The notes beneath the pieces are model-generated. The model saw only the letters and a program-made list of their open reading frames with translations. It was not told the origin of the DNA and searched no databases. The translations under genes were made by a program, and so were the position numbers. Below, piece by piece: positions 34,596 through 44,816 of a stretch of 64,000 bases of DNA (within the stretch, counting starts at the first letter, position 1; every line of letters starts with the position of its first letter). The stretch is from Neobacillus cucumis (GTDB lineage: Bacteria; Bacillota; Bacilli; Bacillales; Cytobacillaceae). The DNA lies in the NCBI RefSeq assembly GCF_002860255.1, contig NZ_PGVE01000063.1, positions 124,001-188,000 of the forward strand, in the 5' to 3' direction.

Positions 34596-35460
34596 GCAGG
34601 GTGCGGCGATGTTGGACTCACCGTCAGTTTGGCTTCCGGCTAATCTTGCCGAAGCATGGGAATTAAAACAACGATTAGGTTTAAATGCCTGTTTTGTCGC
34701 GGGAGGCACGCTCCTTCAGACACAGTGGCAAAAAGGGTTTGAATGTCCCCGCCATTTAATCAGCTTGGAAAAGATTAACGAAATGCGAGGCTGTGAAAAA
34801 AACAATCATAACGGAGAAGCTAGTACCCGTATTGGTGCTTTAACCACACTAGCTGCATGCAAGGATGACCCTTCACTTTTAAAAAATATCCCCTTAATAG
34901 AAGAGGCTATTAGAACTATCGCAGCCCCGGCTGTACGTAATCGGGCAACGATTGGAGGCAATATTGCAGGTGGATTTGGCGATTTAATTCCTGCCCTTAT
35001 AGCGCTCGATGCTTCTCTTTCCTTATATGATGGAGGTAAAACTGAAATTAAAAGTTTATCAGATTGTATAGGTCAATCTGGCGGCACCATTCTTACCGCC
35101 ATTTATGTTCCTGAAAATAGAATACTTGGCCAAAAAAGATATTTTTATAAAAAGCTTGGGTTTAGAGAGGCATTTACCCCTAGTATTGTAACAATCTCCG
35201 GCTGTTGTAAACTCAACTCACAAAACGAGGTTGAATACATCCGTCTTGTGGCAGGAGGGGGGACAACACCATATCAAAGATTATCTTGCTGTGAAAAGTT
35301 AGTAGAAGGACTGACCTTGTCTAACGAATTATTAACCACTCTTTTTCAAGCAATAAGAGAAGAGTTTCATACGACAACAGATCCGTTTACAACGGCAGAT
35401 TATAAAAAAACAGTAGCTGCCAATATGATTGTTTCAAAGATTGCTAGCTTTGCTGGTTAG
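34588..35460 (+). CDS. pucC: Xanthine dehydrogenase FAD-binding subunit (PucC-like)
   Basis: Carries FAD and passes electrons from the iron-sulfur subunit to NAD+. FAD-binding stretches are AGGTLLQ near residue 39 and RNRATIGGNIAGGFGDLIPALIALDA near residues 117-142, both typical of CO-dehydrogenase/XDH flavoproteins. 290 residues. ATG 34588 lies within the end of the XdhC gene, with AAGGAG 11 bp upstream; a second ATG at 34609 is possible. It is followed 16 bp later by the molybdenum subunit gene. Together with the next two genes it gives a complete three-subunit enzyme. Confidence 0.9.
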   Translation: MIRQGAAMLDSPSVWLPANLAEAWELKQRLGLNACFVAGGTLLQTQWQKGFECPRHLISLEKINEMRGCEKNNHNGEASTRIGALTTLAACKDDPSLLKNIPLIEEAIRTIAAPAVRNRATIGGNIAGGFGDLIPALIALDASLSLYDGGKTEIKSLSDCIGQSGGTILTAIYVPENRILGQKRYFYKKLGFREAFTPSIVTISGCCKLNSQNEVEYIRLVAGGGTTPYQRLSCCEKLVEGLTLSNELLTTLFQAIREEFHTTTDPFTTADYKKTVAANMIVSKIASFAG

Positions 35461-35476
35461 AAAAGGAAGGGGTCTT

Positions 35477-37768
35477 ATGTCAAACCAAACTAGCCTTTCA
35501 GATAGGAAAAGGAGGGTACGTCCTGATGGTCCCGAAAAAGTGACCGGCAGAATGATATACCTCACAGATTTATCTTTTCCTAACATGCTGTACGGTAAAG
35601 TGTTAAGAAGCCTGGAGCCGCATGCAGAGATTGTATCCATCTCGGTTGAAGAGGCAAAGAAGCTTCCAGGTGTAAGGGCTGTTGTAACTTATCGGGACGT
35701 TCCGGGTTTGAACGGCTTTGGACTTATTTTTCCTGACCAGCCCGTTCTTTGTAAGGACCGTGTGCGCTATGTAGGGGATGCTCTTGCAGCTGTCGCAGCA
35801 GATACAGAGGAGATTGCTGAACAGGCCTTACATTTAATTAAGGTGGAATACAAGAAACTTCCAGTCGTTGATAGTCCCGAAAAAGCCCTTCAACCGGATG
35901 CTCCGCTTCTCCATCCAGGAGGAAACATTCTACATCACCCCCATTTTAAAAAAGGTGATGCCGAAACGGCCTTTCAAACATGTGCCATTGTGGTCGAGGA
36001 AACCTATGAGCTGCCTAGACAAATGCATGCTTATATGGAAACGGAAGGCGGTGTCATTGTTCCGGAACCGGACGGGAAATTAACGGTATATGTAGGTACC
36101 CAGCATGGTTTTAAGGACCGTTTTCAATTAGCAAGAATTCTAGATATGTCTGAAGCAGATATCCGTATTGTTTCGAGTCCAATGGGCGGATCCTTTGGAG
36201 GAAAGGATGAATTAAATATTCAACCGTATGGGGCCTTGCTAGCTTTAGCTGCAGACTGCCCTGTTAAACTTCATAACAGCAGAAAGGAATCGGTAAAAGC
36301 AGGCATTAAACGACATCCAATGAAAATTACGATGAAAACGGGAGTTGATACGGAGGGGAATATCCTTGCACACAAGGTGAAAATTATCGCCGATACAGGG
36401 GCCTATGCCACATTAGGTCCAGCAGTTTTGGACTTTGCGGTGGAACATGCACCAGGTCCATATATCATCCCCCATATAGATATTGAGGGTTTATCTGTTT
36501 TTACAAATAATGGAGTAGCAGGGGAATTCCGAGGATTTGGTGGAAACCAGATTACCTTTGCCTTAGAAGGACAAATGGACCGGCTGGCAGACAAGTTGAA
36601 TATGGACCCGCTTCTTTTTCGAAGGAAGAATTTAAGGAAGCCAGATGATCCTGGTCCATTAGGACAAAAAATAGCTCCGACTAGTGGAGCGTTGGATGTC
36701 CTTCAAGCGATTGAACGTTTACATGCTGAAAAAGCAAAAGGGTGGAAACAGGAAAAGACGGATCAATGGAAAGTGAGAGGAACTGGGATGGCCCTCACGA
36801 TGCATGGAGGAGGACTTGGGATTGACCGTTTGGATCCTTCTGGCGGACGTCTTTCTTTTACAAAGTCAGGAAAAATTGAAGCGGCCTTTGGCTTTGAAGA
36901 ATGTGGTCAAGGTCTTCTTGCAGTAATTGAAACCTTATTAATAGAAGAATTCGAGTGTACAGAGAAAGATATTCAAATTGTTATAGGTGATACAGCTCTG
37001 GTACCTATCAGCGGCTCCTCTACTGCCTCAAGATCAACCAGTATGGTATGGCAGGCACTGCAAAGAATGAAGGGTTCTTTTCGGAAGCAAATTCTAGAGC
37101 TATCGCAGCTGTTGACTGGGATCCCTGCTGATCAGCTCCGAATGGGACGGGGGGGAATCTGGCTGATCGAAAATATGGATGCTTCAGAACCTTTCATTAC
37201 TTTTAGTGAACTGGCAAAGCAAATGCCAAGCGGCGGTTCGATTAATGTTCATACTTCGTTTAACTTTCCGACGAGTCCTGATGCAAGCGTAGGTGGAAGC
37301 CATTATTTGTACGCCTTTGCGGCTGTTATGGCTCAGGTTGAAGTGGATGTTTTAACAGGTCAAGTGAAGGTATACGCGATCGATCAAGCAGTGGCAGCGG
37401 GGCCTATTGTGAGTCCATTGGGGTATTTAGGGCAAATTGAAGGCGGAGGTGTGATGGCGTTAGGTTATACGTTGATGGAGGAAGCCATTATGGAGAAGGG
37501 GATTTATGTAACCGACAATTTTGATACCTATTTTATTCCCACTATTTGTGATGTTCCTTACAAGACAAAGGTTGAAGCGATAGATCAATTGGCTGAAGGC
37601 GATCTGTTTGGCCCTAGAGGTGTAGGGGAAATTGGAACGGTTGCGGTTGCTCCTGCGATTGCAAGAGCGATTTATGATGCAGCAGGTTGTTGGGTAAATA
37701 AATTACCTGTTTCTCCTGAAATCATATTAAAATCTGCCAGTTTTGGAGAGAGGAAACCGTGGATATGA
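35477..37768 (+). CDS. pucD: Xanthine dehydrogenase molybdenum-binding subunit (PucD-like)
   Basis: Catalytic subunit oxidising hypoxanthine/xanthine towards urate. It has the aldehyde-oxidase/XDH a/b hammerhead N-terminal domain, then the molybdopterin site: GGSFGGKDE near residue 236, EFRGFGGNQ near residue 350, and the C-terminal catalytic-base motif GPRGVGEIGT near residue 713. The frame opens at 35429 inside the previous gene, but ATG 35477 with AAAAGGAAGGGG upstream is chosen, giving 763 residues, normal for this subunit. Related hydroxylases use other substrates; guaD next door and allantoinase downstream make purines the best assignment. Confidence 0.9.
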   Translation: MSNQTSLSDRKRRVRPDGPEKVTGRMIYLTDLSFPNMLYGKVLRSLEPHAEIVSISVEEAKKLPGVRAVVTYRDVPGLNGFGLIFPDQPVLCKDRVRYVGDALAAVAADTEEIAEQALHLIKVEYKKLPVVDSPEKALQPDAPLLHPGGNILHHPHFKKGDAETAFQTCAIVVEETYELPRQMHAYMETEGGVIVPEPDGKLTVYVGTQHGFKDRFQLARILDMSEADIRIVSSPMGGSFGGKDELNIQPYGALLALAADCPVKLHNSRKESVKAGIKRHPMKITMKTGVDTEGNILAHKVKIIADTGAYATLGPAVLDFAVEHAPGPYIIPHIDIEGLSVFTNNGVAGEFRGFGGNQITFALEGQMDRLADKLNMDPLLFRRKNLRKPDDPGPLGQKIAPTSGALDVLQAIERLHAEKAKGWKQEKTDQWKVRGTGMALTMHGGGLGIDRLDPSGGRLSFTKSGKIEAAFGFEECGQGLLAVIETLLIEEFECTEKDIQIVIGDTALVPISGSSTASRSTSMVWQALQRMKGSFRKQILELSQLLTGIPADQLRMGRGGIWLIENMDASEPFITFSELAKQMPSGGSINVHTSFNFPTSPDASVGGSHYLYAFAAVMAQVEVDVLTGQVKVYAIDQAVAAGPIVSPLGYLGQIEGGGVMALGYTLMEEAIMEKGIYVTDNFDTYFIPTICDVPYKTKVEAIDQLAEGDLFGPRGVGEIGTVAVAPAIARAIYDAAGCWVNKLPVSPEIILKSASFGERKPWI

Positions 37769-38298
37769 AAAAAGTCATCCAGAGTATAGAAAAAACGACT
37801 TCTACTCCTAAGATCGAACTTACTCTTACCGTCAATGGTGTCCTTCATCAATTACAGGTGGCGCCTGCAGCCAGGTTGTTAGATATTTTACGAGAAGACT
37901 TAGGACTACCAGGTACCAAAATGTCTTGTGAAATAGGCCGTTGCGGGGCATGTTCTGTTCAAATGGATGGTCAACTGGTTAACTCTTGTTTGGTCATGGC
38001 CTATCAGGCAAACCAAGCGTCCATAACTACCATTGAAGGTTTAGGAGAGGGTGTATGTCATCCCATTCAGAAGGCATTCTTGGAAGAGGGCGGTTTTCAA
38101 TGCGGGTATTGTACACCAGGGATGATTATGGCGGTCAAGGCATTGCTGGATTCAAATTCCACTCCGAATAAACATGAGATACAGGAGGCACTCTCTGGGA
38201 ATTTATGTCGGTGTACGGGATATGGAGGAATTATTCGTTCTGTCGAAAGTGCAATAACAAGCTTAAAAGAAAAAGAGGTTACAAACATCGAGGAGTGA
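37759..38298 (+). CDS. pucE: Xanthine dehydrogenase [2Fe-2S] subunit (PucE-like)
   Basis: Small electron-transfer subunit with two [2Fe-2S] clusters. The plant-ferredoxin-type cluster uses C57, C62, C65 and C77 (CEIGRCGACSVQ...C); the second cluster lies in the helical domain, with FQCGYCTPGM and LCRCTGY. 179 residues. The start is uncertain between GTG 37759 (RBS 5 bp away) and ATG 37765 (11 bp away); both overlap the preceding stop or its last codons, showing translational coupling. It completes the three-subunit molybdenum hydroxylase. Confidence 0.92.
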   Translation: MDMKKVIQSIEKTTSTPKIELTLTVNGVLHQLQVAPAARLLDILREDLGLPGTKMSCEIGRCGACSVQMDGQLVNSCLVMAYQANQASITTIEGLGEGVCHPIQKAFLEEGGFQCGYCTPGMIMAVKALLDSNSTPNKHEIQEALSGNLCRCTGYGGIIRSVESAITSLKEKEVTNIEE

Positions 38299-38305
38299 CT
38301 TACTT

Positions 38306-39703
38306 ATGGCTAAAGTACTAACCGAAGGGGTTAAGGAAGATATAAAGACAGAAGAGCTATTAGTAAAGAATGGCCTTGTCTTTACTGAAGAAGGCTTTCG
38401 TGAGGTAACAATTAAAATTAATGAAGGAAAGATTGTTTCCATAGTCGAAGATGAAGCAGGTCCAATGATAGAGACCACAGGTATCATCGATGCAAGTGGC
38501 TGTCTTGTGGTTCCTGGATTCATTGATGCCCATGTTCATTTTAATGATCCAGGCAGAACGGATTGGGAAGGTATAGAGACCGGGAGCTGTGCAGCTGCAA
38601 TGGGAGGGACGACCACCATTTTTGATATGCCTTTGAATTGCTCTCCCTCGATTATAAATTTACAAAATTTACTCGAAAAGAGGGAGTATCTAACTTCATT
38701 ATCCTATATTGATTATGCACTCTGGGGAGGAATGACTGGAACTAATCTTAATAATAGTCAGGAATTAGCCCAAATGAGTGAGCGTGTCATTGGATGGAAG
38801 TCCTTCATGAGTGAAAGTGGGATTGATGATTTTAAATATTTATCTCCCAATGAATTGAAACAGGCCATGCAAGCGGCAAAGGAGCATGATAAAATTCTTG
38901 CCCTTCATGCGGAATGGGAAAATGATATTGCTAGACTTACAGCTATTAATAAAAAACATCCCTCGATGAATGAACGAAGTGCTTTTTTAGCAAGCAGACC
39001 CATTTCTGCGGAAGAGAAGGCCGTATGCTATGCATTAGAGCTTGCCGCAAAGTATGGAACCGCTATTCATTTTGTTCATATCAGTTCACCAAAGGTAGTC
39101 GGTTTAATCGAGCAGGCTAAAAGAAGTGGTGTAGATGTAACAGTGGAAACCTGTCCGCATTATTTGATTTTTGATGAAGAAGATTTTCTTAGAGAGGGAG
39201 CAATTCTAAAATGTGCCCCGCCGTTAAGGCCTCGCGTTGAAGTGGAAGGATTATGGGAGTGTCTTGCAAACGGAATGATTGATACGATTGGGTCCGATCA
39301 TTCTCCATGTCTTTATTCGATGAAATCGACGGAATCCATCTGGGATGCTTGGGGTGGGATTCAAGGCGTTCAATTTACATGGCTGGCAATGGTGGATGAG
39401 GCTTTGAAGCGTGGTGTATCTCTTAAACAGGTTTTTCCTCTAGGGACGTCTAATGTAGCAGACCGATTTGGCTTGGCTGATCGAAAAGGAAGAATTAGTC
39501 CGGGATTAGATGCCGATTTGGTATTCATTCGATTAGATGAAACGACTGCTGCAGAACAAGAGTCTTTTGGATTTAGAAATCCTTTTTCACCATATGAGGG
39601 TCGAATATTTTCCACAAGGATTAAGAAAACGATGCTTCGTGGAAGGGTTATTTATGATGATGAATTTGGAATGGCAAATGAAAAATTAGGTGTCTGCCTT
39701 TAA
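38306..39703 (+). CDS. allB: Allantoinase
   Basis: Opens the ring of allantoin to allantoate. It is a cyclic amidohydrolase of 465 residues with a full binuclear metal site: HVH in FIDAHVHFNDPG (near residues 72-83), the probable carboxylated Lys in GWKSFM (near 170), ALHAEWE (near 198), HFVHISSP (near 253) and the catalytic Asp in TIGSDHSPC (near 330). ATG 38306 follows GAGGAGTG, 7 bp after the FeS subunit gene. In B. subtilis the homologue is PucH. Dihydropyrimidinases and hydantoinases are related, but the xdh and urease neighbours favour allantoin. Confidence 0.88.
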   Translation: MAKVLTEGVKEDIKTEELLVKNGLVFTEEGFREVTIKINEGKIVSIVEDEAGPMIETTGIIDASGCLVVPGFIDAHVHFNDPGRTDWEGIETGSCAAAMGGTTTIFDMPLNCSPSIINLQNLLEKREYLTSLSYIDYALWGGMTGTNLNNSQELAQMSERVIGWKSFMSESGIDDFKYLSPNELKQAMQAAKEHDKILALHAEWENDIARLTAINKKHPSMNERSAFLASRPISAEEKAVCYALELAAKYGTAIHFVHISSPKVVGLIEQAKRSGVDVTVETCPHYLIFDEEDFLREGAILKCAPPLRPRVEVEGLWECLANGMIDTIGSDHSPCLYSMKSTESIWDAWGGIQGVQFTWLAMVDEALKRGVSLKQVFPLGTSNVADRFGLADRKGRISPGLDADLVFIRLDETTAAEQESFGFRNPFSPYEGRIFSTRIKKTMLRGRVIYDDEFGMANEKLGVCL

Positions 39704-39725
39704 TTAAGCGAGGGAGGGAAAAGGA

Positions 39726-40028
39726 ATGAAACTTACCCAGCGCGAGCAGGGAAAATTAATGATTGTTGTAGCTGCGGACTTGGCAAGACGTCGTAAGGAT
39801 CGCGGCTTAAAACTAAATTACCCGGAGGCGGTAGCTCTCATAACCTATGAGATGATGGAGGGGGCAAGAGATGGAAAATCGGTGGCTGAACTGATGAGTG
39901 ATGGCACCAAGATTTTAGCTGCTAAAGATGTAATGGAAGGTATTCCCGAGATGATCCGGGACATTCAGGTGGAGGCAACCTTTCCGGATGGAACAAAACT
40001 AGTAACGGTACATCAGCCAATTCGGTAA
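39726..40028 (+). CDS. ureA: Urease gamma subunit
   Basis: Smallest structural subunit of the nickel urease. 100 residues, with the family sequence starting [23 protein letters not shown], then [24 protein letters not shown], and ending in [18 protein letters not shown] 39726 follows GGGAGGGAAAAGG. It stands 22 bp after allantoinase, so urease is transcribed with the purine catabolic genes. The separate gamma and beta genes follow the usual bacterial three-subunit layout, unlike the fused Helicobacter form. Confidence 0.97.
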   Translation: MKLTQREQGKLMIVVAADLARRRKDRGLKLNYPEAVALITYEMMEGARDGKSVAELMSDGTKILAAKDVMEGIPEMIRDIQVEATFPDGTKLVTVHQPIR

Positions 40029-40076
40029 AATGTATAGGGCAAAATTTAACTACACCTAATTTACGGAGTGAAGAAC

Positions 40077-40412
40077 ATGATTCCAGGCGAATATCACTTA
40101 AGAAAAGAGCCGATTGTTTGTAACGAAGGAAGGCTGGTTTCAAGTCTTATGGTGCTCAATCTAGGAGACCGGCCGATTCAAGTAGGTTCACATTTTCATT
40201 TTTATGAAGTAAATGCGGCCTTGCAATTTGAACGTAAGAAAGCCTATGGCAAACATTTAAATATCCCGGCAGGTACGGCTGTCCGATTTGAACCGGGGGA
40301 TGCGAAAGAAATAGAACTTGTCCCTTTTGCCGGCAGCCGTGAGGTCTATGGATTAAATAATAAAACGGATGGTCCTCTGGACACGAAAAAGGAGGGGAAC
40401 GATGAGCTTTAA
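40077..40412 (+). CDS. ureB: Urease beta subunit
   Basis: Structural beta subunit, 111 residues: [13 protein letters not shown] at the start, [12 protein letters not shown] near residues 40-51, [17 protein letters not shown] near 60-76. The frame also has a GTG at 40068, but that overlaps the ribosome binding site GGAG (40065-40068); ATG 40077 has the right 8-bp spacing. Its 3' end overlaps the start of ureC by 11 bp. Confidence 0.97.
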   Translation: MIPGEYHLRKEPIVCNEGRLVSSLMVLNLGDRPIQVGSHFHFYEVNAALQFERKKAYGKHLNIPAGTAVRFEPGDAKEIELVPFAGSREVYGLNNKTDGPLDTKKEGNDEL

Positions 40413-42114
40413 GATGTCGAGAAAGCAATACGCAGATATGTTTGGTCCCACAACCGGAGATGCCATCCGGCTTGCTGATACAGACCTATTTATTGAAATA
40501 GAAAAAGACTTTACCGTTTATGGAGATGAAGTGAAGTTCGGGGGAGGTAAAGTTATTCGGGACGGGATGGGCCAGCATCCGCTCGCAACAAGAGCAGATG
40601 GAGCGCTCGATACGGTGATAACCAATGCCATTATCGTCGATTATACCGGCATCTATAAAGCGGATATCGGGATTCGGGATGGGCGGATTGCCGGGATTGG
40701 TAAAAGTGGCAATCCGTTATTAATGGAAAAAGTAGATATGGTGATTGGGGCATCAACAGAGGTCATCGCTGGAGAAGGAATGATTGTGACAGCAGGCGGC
40801 ATTGATGCCCATATCCATTTTATTAGCCCGCAGCAAATCGAAACCGCCCTTTCTTCTGGAATTACCACCATGATTGGAGGCGGTTCAGGTCCTGCCACTG
40901 GAACGAATGCTACAACCTGTACACCGGGTGAATGGAATATCCACCGAATGTTAGAAGCGGCGGAAGAATTCCCGATGAATTTGGGGTTCTTAGGAAAGGG
41001 AAATGCTTCGGCAGAAGAACCGTTAATTGAGCAAATCAATGCCGGTGTCATTGGTCTAAAGCTTCATGAAGATTGGGGGACAACATCATCTGCTATTGAC
41101 CACTGTCTAAGGGCTGCAGATAAATATGATATTCAAGTAGCGATCCACACAGATACCTTAAATGAAGGCGGATTTGTCGAGGATACATTGGCAGCTATAA
41201 ATGGCCGGGTAATCCATACATATCATACAGAAGGCGCAGGCGGAGGGCATGCACCCGATATTATTAAGGTTGCAAGCTATCCCTATATTCTTCCATCTTC
41301 CACCAATCCAACCCGTCCTTATACAAAAAATACATTAGATGAGCACCTTGATATGCTGATGGTATGTCATCATTTAGACCCTGAAGTACCAGAGGATATA
41401 GCCTTTGCTGATTCCCGGATCCGTAAAGAAACGATTGCAGCCGAGGATATCCTGCATGATTTGGGTGTATTCAGTATGATTAGTTCCGATTCCCAAGCAA
41501 TGGGCCGGGTCGGTGAAGTGATCACTCGTACATGGCAAACAGCCGATAAGATGAGAAAGCAGCGAGGGAAACTGCCGGAGGATACAGGTGTAGGTGATAA
41601 CTTCCGAGTGAAACGGTATATCGCCAAGTATACGATTAATCCAGCGATTACTCACGGCATAGCGGATGAGGTTGGTTCCATCGAGGCGGGAAAACTGGCC
41701 GACCTCGTCATCTGGGATCCTGCCTTTTTCGGGGTAAAGCCTGAGTTAGTGCTGAAGGGCGGTATGATTGCACACAGCTTGATGGGAGATCCGAATGCCT
41801 CAATTCCTACTCCCCAGCCTGTGTTATATCGTCCAATGTTCGCTTCTTATGGAAAGGCAAAGTATTCAACTTCGATTACCTTCCTGTCAAAAGCAGCGAT
41901 TAGTCTTGGGGTTCATCAACAACTTGGCCTAAAGAAGCTGATTAAACCGGTGAAAGGCATTCGAAGCTTAAGTAAGAAAGATATGAAGTTTAATAGTGAA
42001 ATGCCAAAAATTGAAGTAGATCCTCAAACCTATGAGGTCATAGTGGACGGAAAGCTTGTGACCTGTGAACCGGCTGAAGTTTTACCGATGGCACAGCGTT
42101 ATTTTTTGTTTTAA
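40402..42114 (+). CDS. ureC: Urease alpha (catalytic) subunit
   Basis: Hydrolyses urea to ammonia and carbamate at a di-nickel site. Active-site residues are all present: H137 and H139 (DAHIHF), the carbamylated K220 (GLKLHEDWG), H222, the [15 protein letters not shown] stretch with two further metal/substrate His, the flap [20 protein letters not shown] with Cys and His, and the metal Asp in SSDSQAMGR. 570 residues, the standard length. ATG 40402 has GGAGGGG upstream inside ureB; the frame extends to 40369 but that part would duplicate ureB coding sequence. Followed by accessory genes E, F, G and D. Confidence 0.97.
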   Translation: MSFKMSRKQYADMFGPTTGDAIRLADTDLFIEIEKDFTVYGDEVKFGGGKVIRDGMGQHPLATRADGALDTVITNAIIVDYTGIYKADIGIRDGRIAGIGKSGNPLLMEKVDMVIGASTEVIAGEGMIVTAGGIDAHIHFISPQQIETALSSGITTMIGGGSGPATGTNATTCTPGEWNIHRMLEAAEEFPMNLGFLGKGNASAEEPLIEQINAGVIGLKLHEDWGTTSSAIDHCLRAADKYDIQVAIHTDTLNEGGFVEDTLAAINGRVIHTYHTEGAGGGHAPDIIKVASYPYILPSSTNPTRPYTKNTLDEHLDMLMVCHHLDPEVPEDIAFADSRIRKETIAAEDILHDLGVFSMISSDSQAMGRVGEVITRTWQTADKMRKQRGKLPEDTGVGDNFRVKRYIAKYTINPAITHGIADEVGSIEAGKLADLVIWDPAFFGVKPELVLKGGMIAHSLMGDPNASIPTPQPVLYRPMFASYGKAKYSTSITFLSKAAISLGVHQQLGLKKLIKPVKGIRSLSKKDMKFNSEMPKIEVDPQTYEVIVDGKLVTCEPAEVLPMAQRYFLF

Positions 42115-42152
42115 ATTACACGAGCTAGGTTGCTTAGTAAAGGGGGATAAAG

Positions 42153-42599
42153 ATGATTATAGAACAAATCGTTGGCAATCTTGATGACATTTCTGTAAGT
42201 GGCAGGCATATCGAAAAAATATATTTATCAAGTGATGATTTAGTGAAGCGCATTCAGCGGGTAACAACGGACCACGGGAAAGAGATCGGGATTCGGTTAA
42301 AAGAATCAAAAGACTTGATGGATGGCGATATATTATTCATGGATGAGCGAAATATGATTGTCATAAGTGTCATGAGTGATGACTTACTGGTAATTCAGCC
42401 TGCAAACATCAAGCAAATGGGGGAAATTGCCCATCAGCTTGGCAATCGACATCTGCCAGCTCAATTTGAAGGGGAAGTCATGCTTGTCCAATATGACTAC
42501 CTTGTGGAGGAGCTCCTAGAGCAGTTAGATGTGCCTTATTCAAGGCAAATTAGAAAAGTGAAAAAGGCATTTCGCCATATCGGTCATCATCATGGATAA
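42153..42599 (+). CDS. ureE: Urease accessory protein UreE (nickel chaperone)
   Basis: Delivers nickel to the urease maturation complex. 148 residues, with an N-terminal UreE domain ([13 protein letters not shown]) and the C-terminal metal-binding domain containing [20 protein letters not shown] near residues 90-109. The C-terminus has a short histidine cluster (RHIGHHHG), likely nickel-binding. ATG 42153 follows AAAGGGGG. It overlaps ureF by 8 bp. Confidence 0.95.
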   Translation: MIIEQIVGNLDDISVSGRHIEKIYLSSDDLVKRIQRVTTDHGKEIGIRLKESKDLMDGDILFMDERNMIVISVMSDDLLVIQPANIKQMGEIAHQLGNRHLPAQFEGEVMLVQYDYLVEELLEQLDVPYSRQIRKVKKAFRHIGHHHG

Positions 42600-43278
42600 C
42601 CAGTTATTAATTTTACTGCAATTTGGCGATTCGAACTTTCCTTCCGGAGCCTTTTCCCATTCATTTGGTCTGGAAACTTATATTCAGGAAGGCACCATCC
42701 ATAATAAAGAAACATTTTTTAACTGGATAAGAGTGTTTTTGGAAAAACAGCTTGCAGCAACGGATGGACTTGCCTGCCGATTAGCCATTGATGCCTTAAG
42801 AAAGAATGAAGTAACGGAGATTTGGAATCTTGATCAACTGCTTTTTATGCAAAATGTTCCTTTAGAAACGCGCCAAGCGAATAGAAGAATCGGAGAAAGG
42901 CTCATTAAGATGGGTCTGGATTTATATTCGATTCCATTATTAGAAGAATATCAGATAAAGATCAAACAAAGAGAGGCATATGGACATCCGGCCATTGTGT
43001 TTGCGATGATCAGTCAATTCTTACTGATAGAGAAAAACCAAATCATTTTGACCTATTTATATTCTACAGTTGTCACTCTAGTTCAAAATGCAGTACGTGG
43101 CATCCCGCTGGGTCAAACAGCGGGTCAACAAGTTCTTTTGGCACTGCATCCTTATTTAGATGAAACGGTAAAGCGAATTGATAGGATGAATAAAGATGAC
43201 TTTGGAGCGGCGGCACCTGGAATGGAAATCGCGCAAATGCGTCATGAGCAGCTGCATGTCAGGTTATTTATGTCCTAA
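42592..43278 (+). CDS. ureF: Urease accessory protein UreF
   Basis: Part of the UreD-UreF-UreG maturation complex; it gates UreG GTPase activity. 228 helical residues with the family N-terminus [24 protein letters not shown] (about 8-31) and [13 protein letters not shown] (about 164-176), ending in the typical RLFMS. The ATG at 42592 lies inside the ureE end, showing coupling. Confidence 0.95.
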   Translation: MDNQLLILLQFGDSNFPSGAFSHSFGLETYIQEGTIHNKETFFNWIRVFLEKQLAATDGLACRLAIDALRKNEVTEIWNLDQLLFMQNVPLETRQANRRIGERLIKMGLDLYSIPLLEEYQIKIKQREAYGHPAIVFAMISQFLLIEKNQIILTYLYSTVVTLVQNAVRGIPLGQTAGQQVLLALHPYLDETVKRIDRMNKDDFGAAAPGMEIAQMRHEQLHVRLFMS

Positions 43279-43304
43279 TAGATTAAAAGAAAGAAGGGAT
43301 AAGT

Positions 43305-43916
43305 ATGGAGCCCATTCGAATTGGAATTGGCGGACCGGTCGGAGCAGGAAAAACCATGCTGGTCGAGCGGCTAACGCGAAATATGAATGATGAATTTAAA
43401 ATGGCTGTGGTAACCAATGATATCTATACAAAGGAAGATGCCCAATTTCTAATAAAAAATAGTGTGCTTCCAGAGGATCGAATTATTGGAGTGGAAACAG
43501 GCGGCTGTCCGCATACAGCTATACGGGAAGATGCATCGATGAATTTTGCCGCTATTGATGAATTAAAGGAGAAACATCCTGATCTTCAGATAATTTTTGT
43601 TGAGAGCGGAGGAGATAACCTGGCTGCCACTTTTAGTCCTGAACTTGTCGATTTCTCAATTTATATTATTGATGTGGCCCAGGGGGAGAAAATCCCGCGT
43701 AAGGGCGGACAGGGGATGATTAAATCGGATTTGTTCATTATCAATAAGATTGATTTAGCACCGTATGTGGGGGCAAGTTTAGAGGTTATGGAATCAGATA
43801 CAAAGGCTGCCAGAGGGAATAAACCATATATATTTACGAATTTAAAAACCGATATTGGCTTAGACTTGGTCATTGATTGGATCAAAAGACATACGTTATT
43901 GGCAGGATTGGGATAG
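43305..43916 (+). CDS. ureG: Urease accessory GTPase UreG
   Basis: SIMIBI-class GTPase that drives nickel insertion. 203 residues; the P-loop GGPVGAGKT is at about 8-16, the nickel-binding CPH in [15 protein letters not shown] near residues 66-80, [15 protein letters not shown] near 99-113, and the NKID base-recognition motif near 145. ATG 43305 follows AAGAAGGGA. The next gene starts immediately after the stop. Confidence 0.96.
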   Translation: MEPIRIGIGGPVGAGKTMLVERLTRNMNDEFKMAVVTNDIYTKEDAQFLIKNSVLPEDRIIGVETGGCPHTAIREDASMNFAAIDELKEKHPDLQIIFVESGGDNLAATFSPELVDFSIYIIDVAQGEKIPRKGGQGMIKSDLFIINKIDLAPYVGASLEVMESDTKAARGNKPYIFTNLKTDIGLDLVIDWIKRHTLLAGLG

Positions 43917-44735
43917 GTGGTCACGCAAACTGGATACCTGAGATTGACAGCTGCAAATAAAGGCGATCATACGATATTAAAAGACTCATATTCTGAGGGC
44001 GCGTTTAAAATCACTAGACCAGTTTATCTTACCACAAGCGGCGAGGCCTATTTTTATATCATGAATCCTGGCGGGGGGTATGTTGACGGGGATACTTATC
44101 AAATTGATATTTGTCTGGAGGAGGCTGCAAAGGCAGTAGTGACAACCCAATCATCTACCAAAATCTATAAAACGCGGACTCAGCCAGCTTTTCAGAGGAT
44201 GAACATTCATTTAAAAAATGGAAGTGTCTTAGAGTATCTGCCTGACCCAGTCATTGCTTATCAGAATGCATGTTACAAGCAAACCATGGTAGTGAAGATG
44301 GAGCCAGAGGCTTCGATTATTTGCTCCGATATTTATACCCCGGGCTGGGCTCCAGATGGGACATTTTTTCAATATGACTCTCTCCAGTCAAAAATGGAAA
44401 TTTATATGGACAACAGGCTGGTATTATTTGACCATGTTAAATTGGAGCCTGACAAAGACTTCGCAGGAATTGGCATGATGGAGGGATTTACCCATTTTGG
44501 TTCACTAATTGTTATTGACCATCGGATTACCCGGGCTCTGCTAGAAGAAGTGCAGGAACCTTTTGATTCATACTCAAATAGCAGAATCGGTATTTCGATG
44601 CTGGAGGTTCCGGGCTTTGCGCTAAGGGTATTAGCTAGTTCAACACAGGAGATCGAAAAGGTTCAGTCACTCTGTCATGAAACCATCCGACGGAGGATTT
44701 TTAAAACTGACCCTGTATTCCTTAGAAAATATTAA
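43917..44735 (+). CDS. ureD: Urease accessory protein UreD (UreH)
   Basis: Scaffold protein binding apo-urease during nickel delivery. 272 residues with the family stretches GGGYVDGDTYQIDICLEE near residues 55-72, TTQSSTKIYKT near 78-88 and LPDPVIAYQNACYKQ near 112-126. The start is a GTG at 43917 directly adjacent to the ureG stop (TAG), with no strong RBS of its own, so translation probably depends on ureG read-in. It is the last gene of the operon; no nickel or urea transporter gene follows in this window. Confidence 0.93.
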   Translation: MVTQTGYLRLTAANKGDHTILKDSYSEGAFKITRPVYLTTSGEAYFYIMNPGGGYVDGDTYQIDICLEEAAKAVVTTQSSTKIYKTRTQPAFQRMNIHLKNGSVLEYLPDPVIAYQNACYKQTMVVKMEPEASIICSDIYTPGWAPDGTFFQYDSLQSKMEIYMDNRLVLFDHVKLEPDKDFAGIGMMEGFTHFGSLIVIDHRITRALLEEVQEPFDSYSNSRIGISMLEVPGFALRVLASSTQEIEKVQSLCHETIRRRIFKTDPVFLRKY

Positions 44736-44816
44736 TCGGTGAACCTGTTACTGATTTTTTCTTTCACTTCAATAAAGTATAATAGAATAAATAATTACTT
44801 TGTTTTGGAGGGTCAT

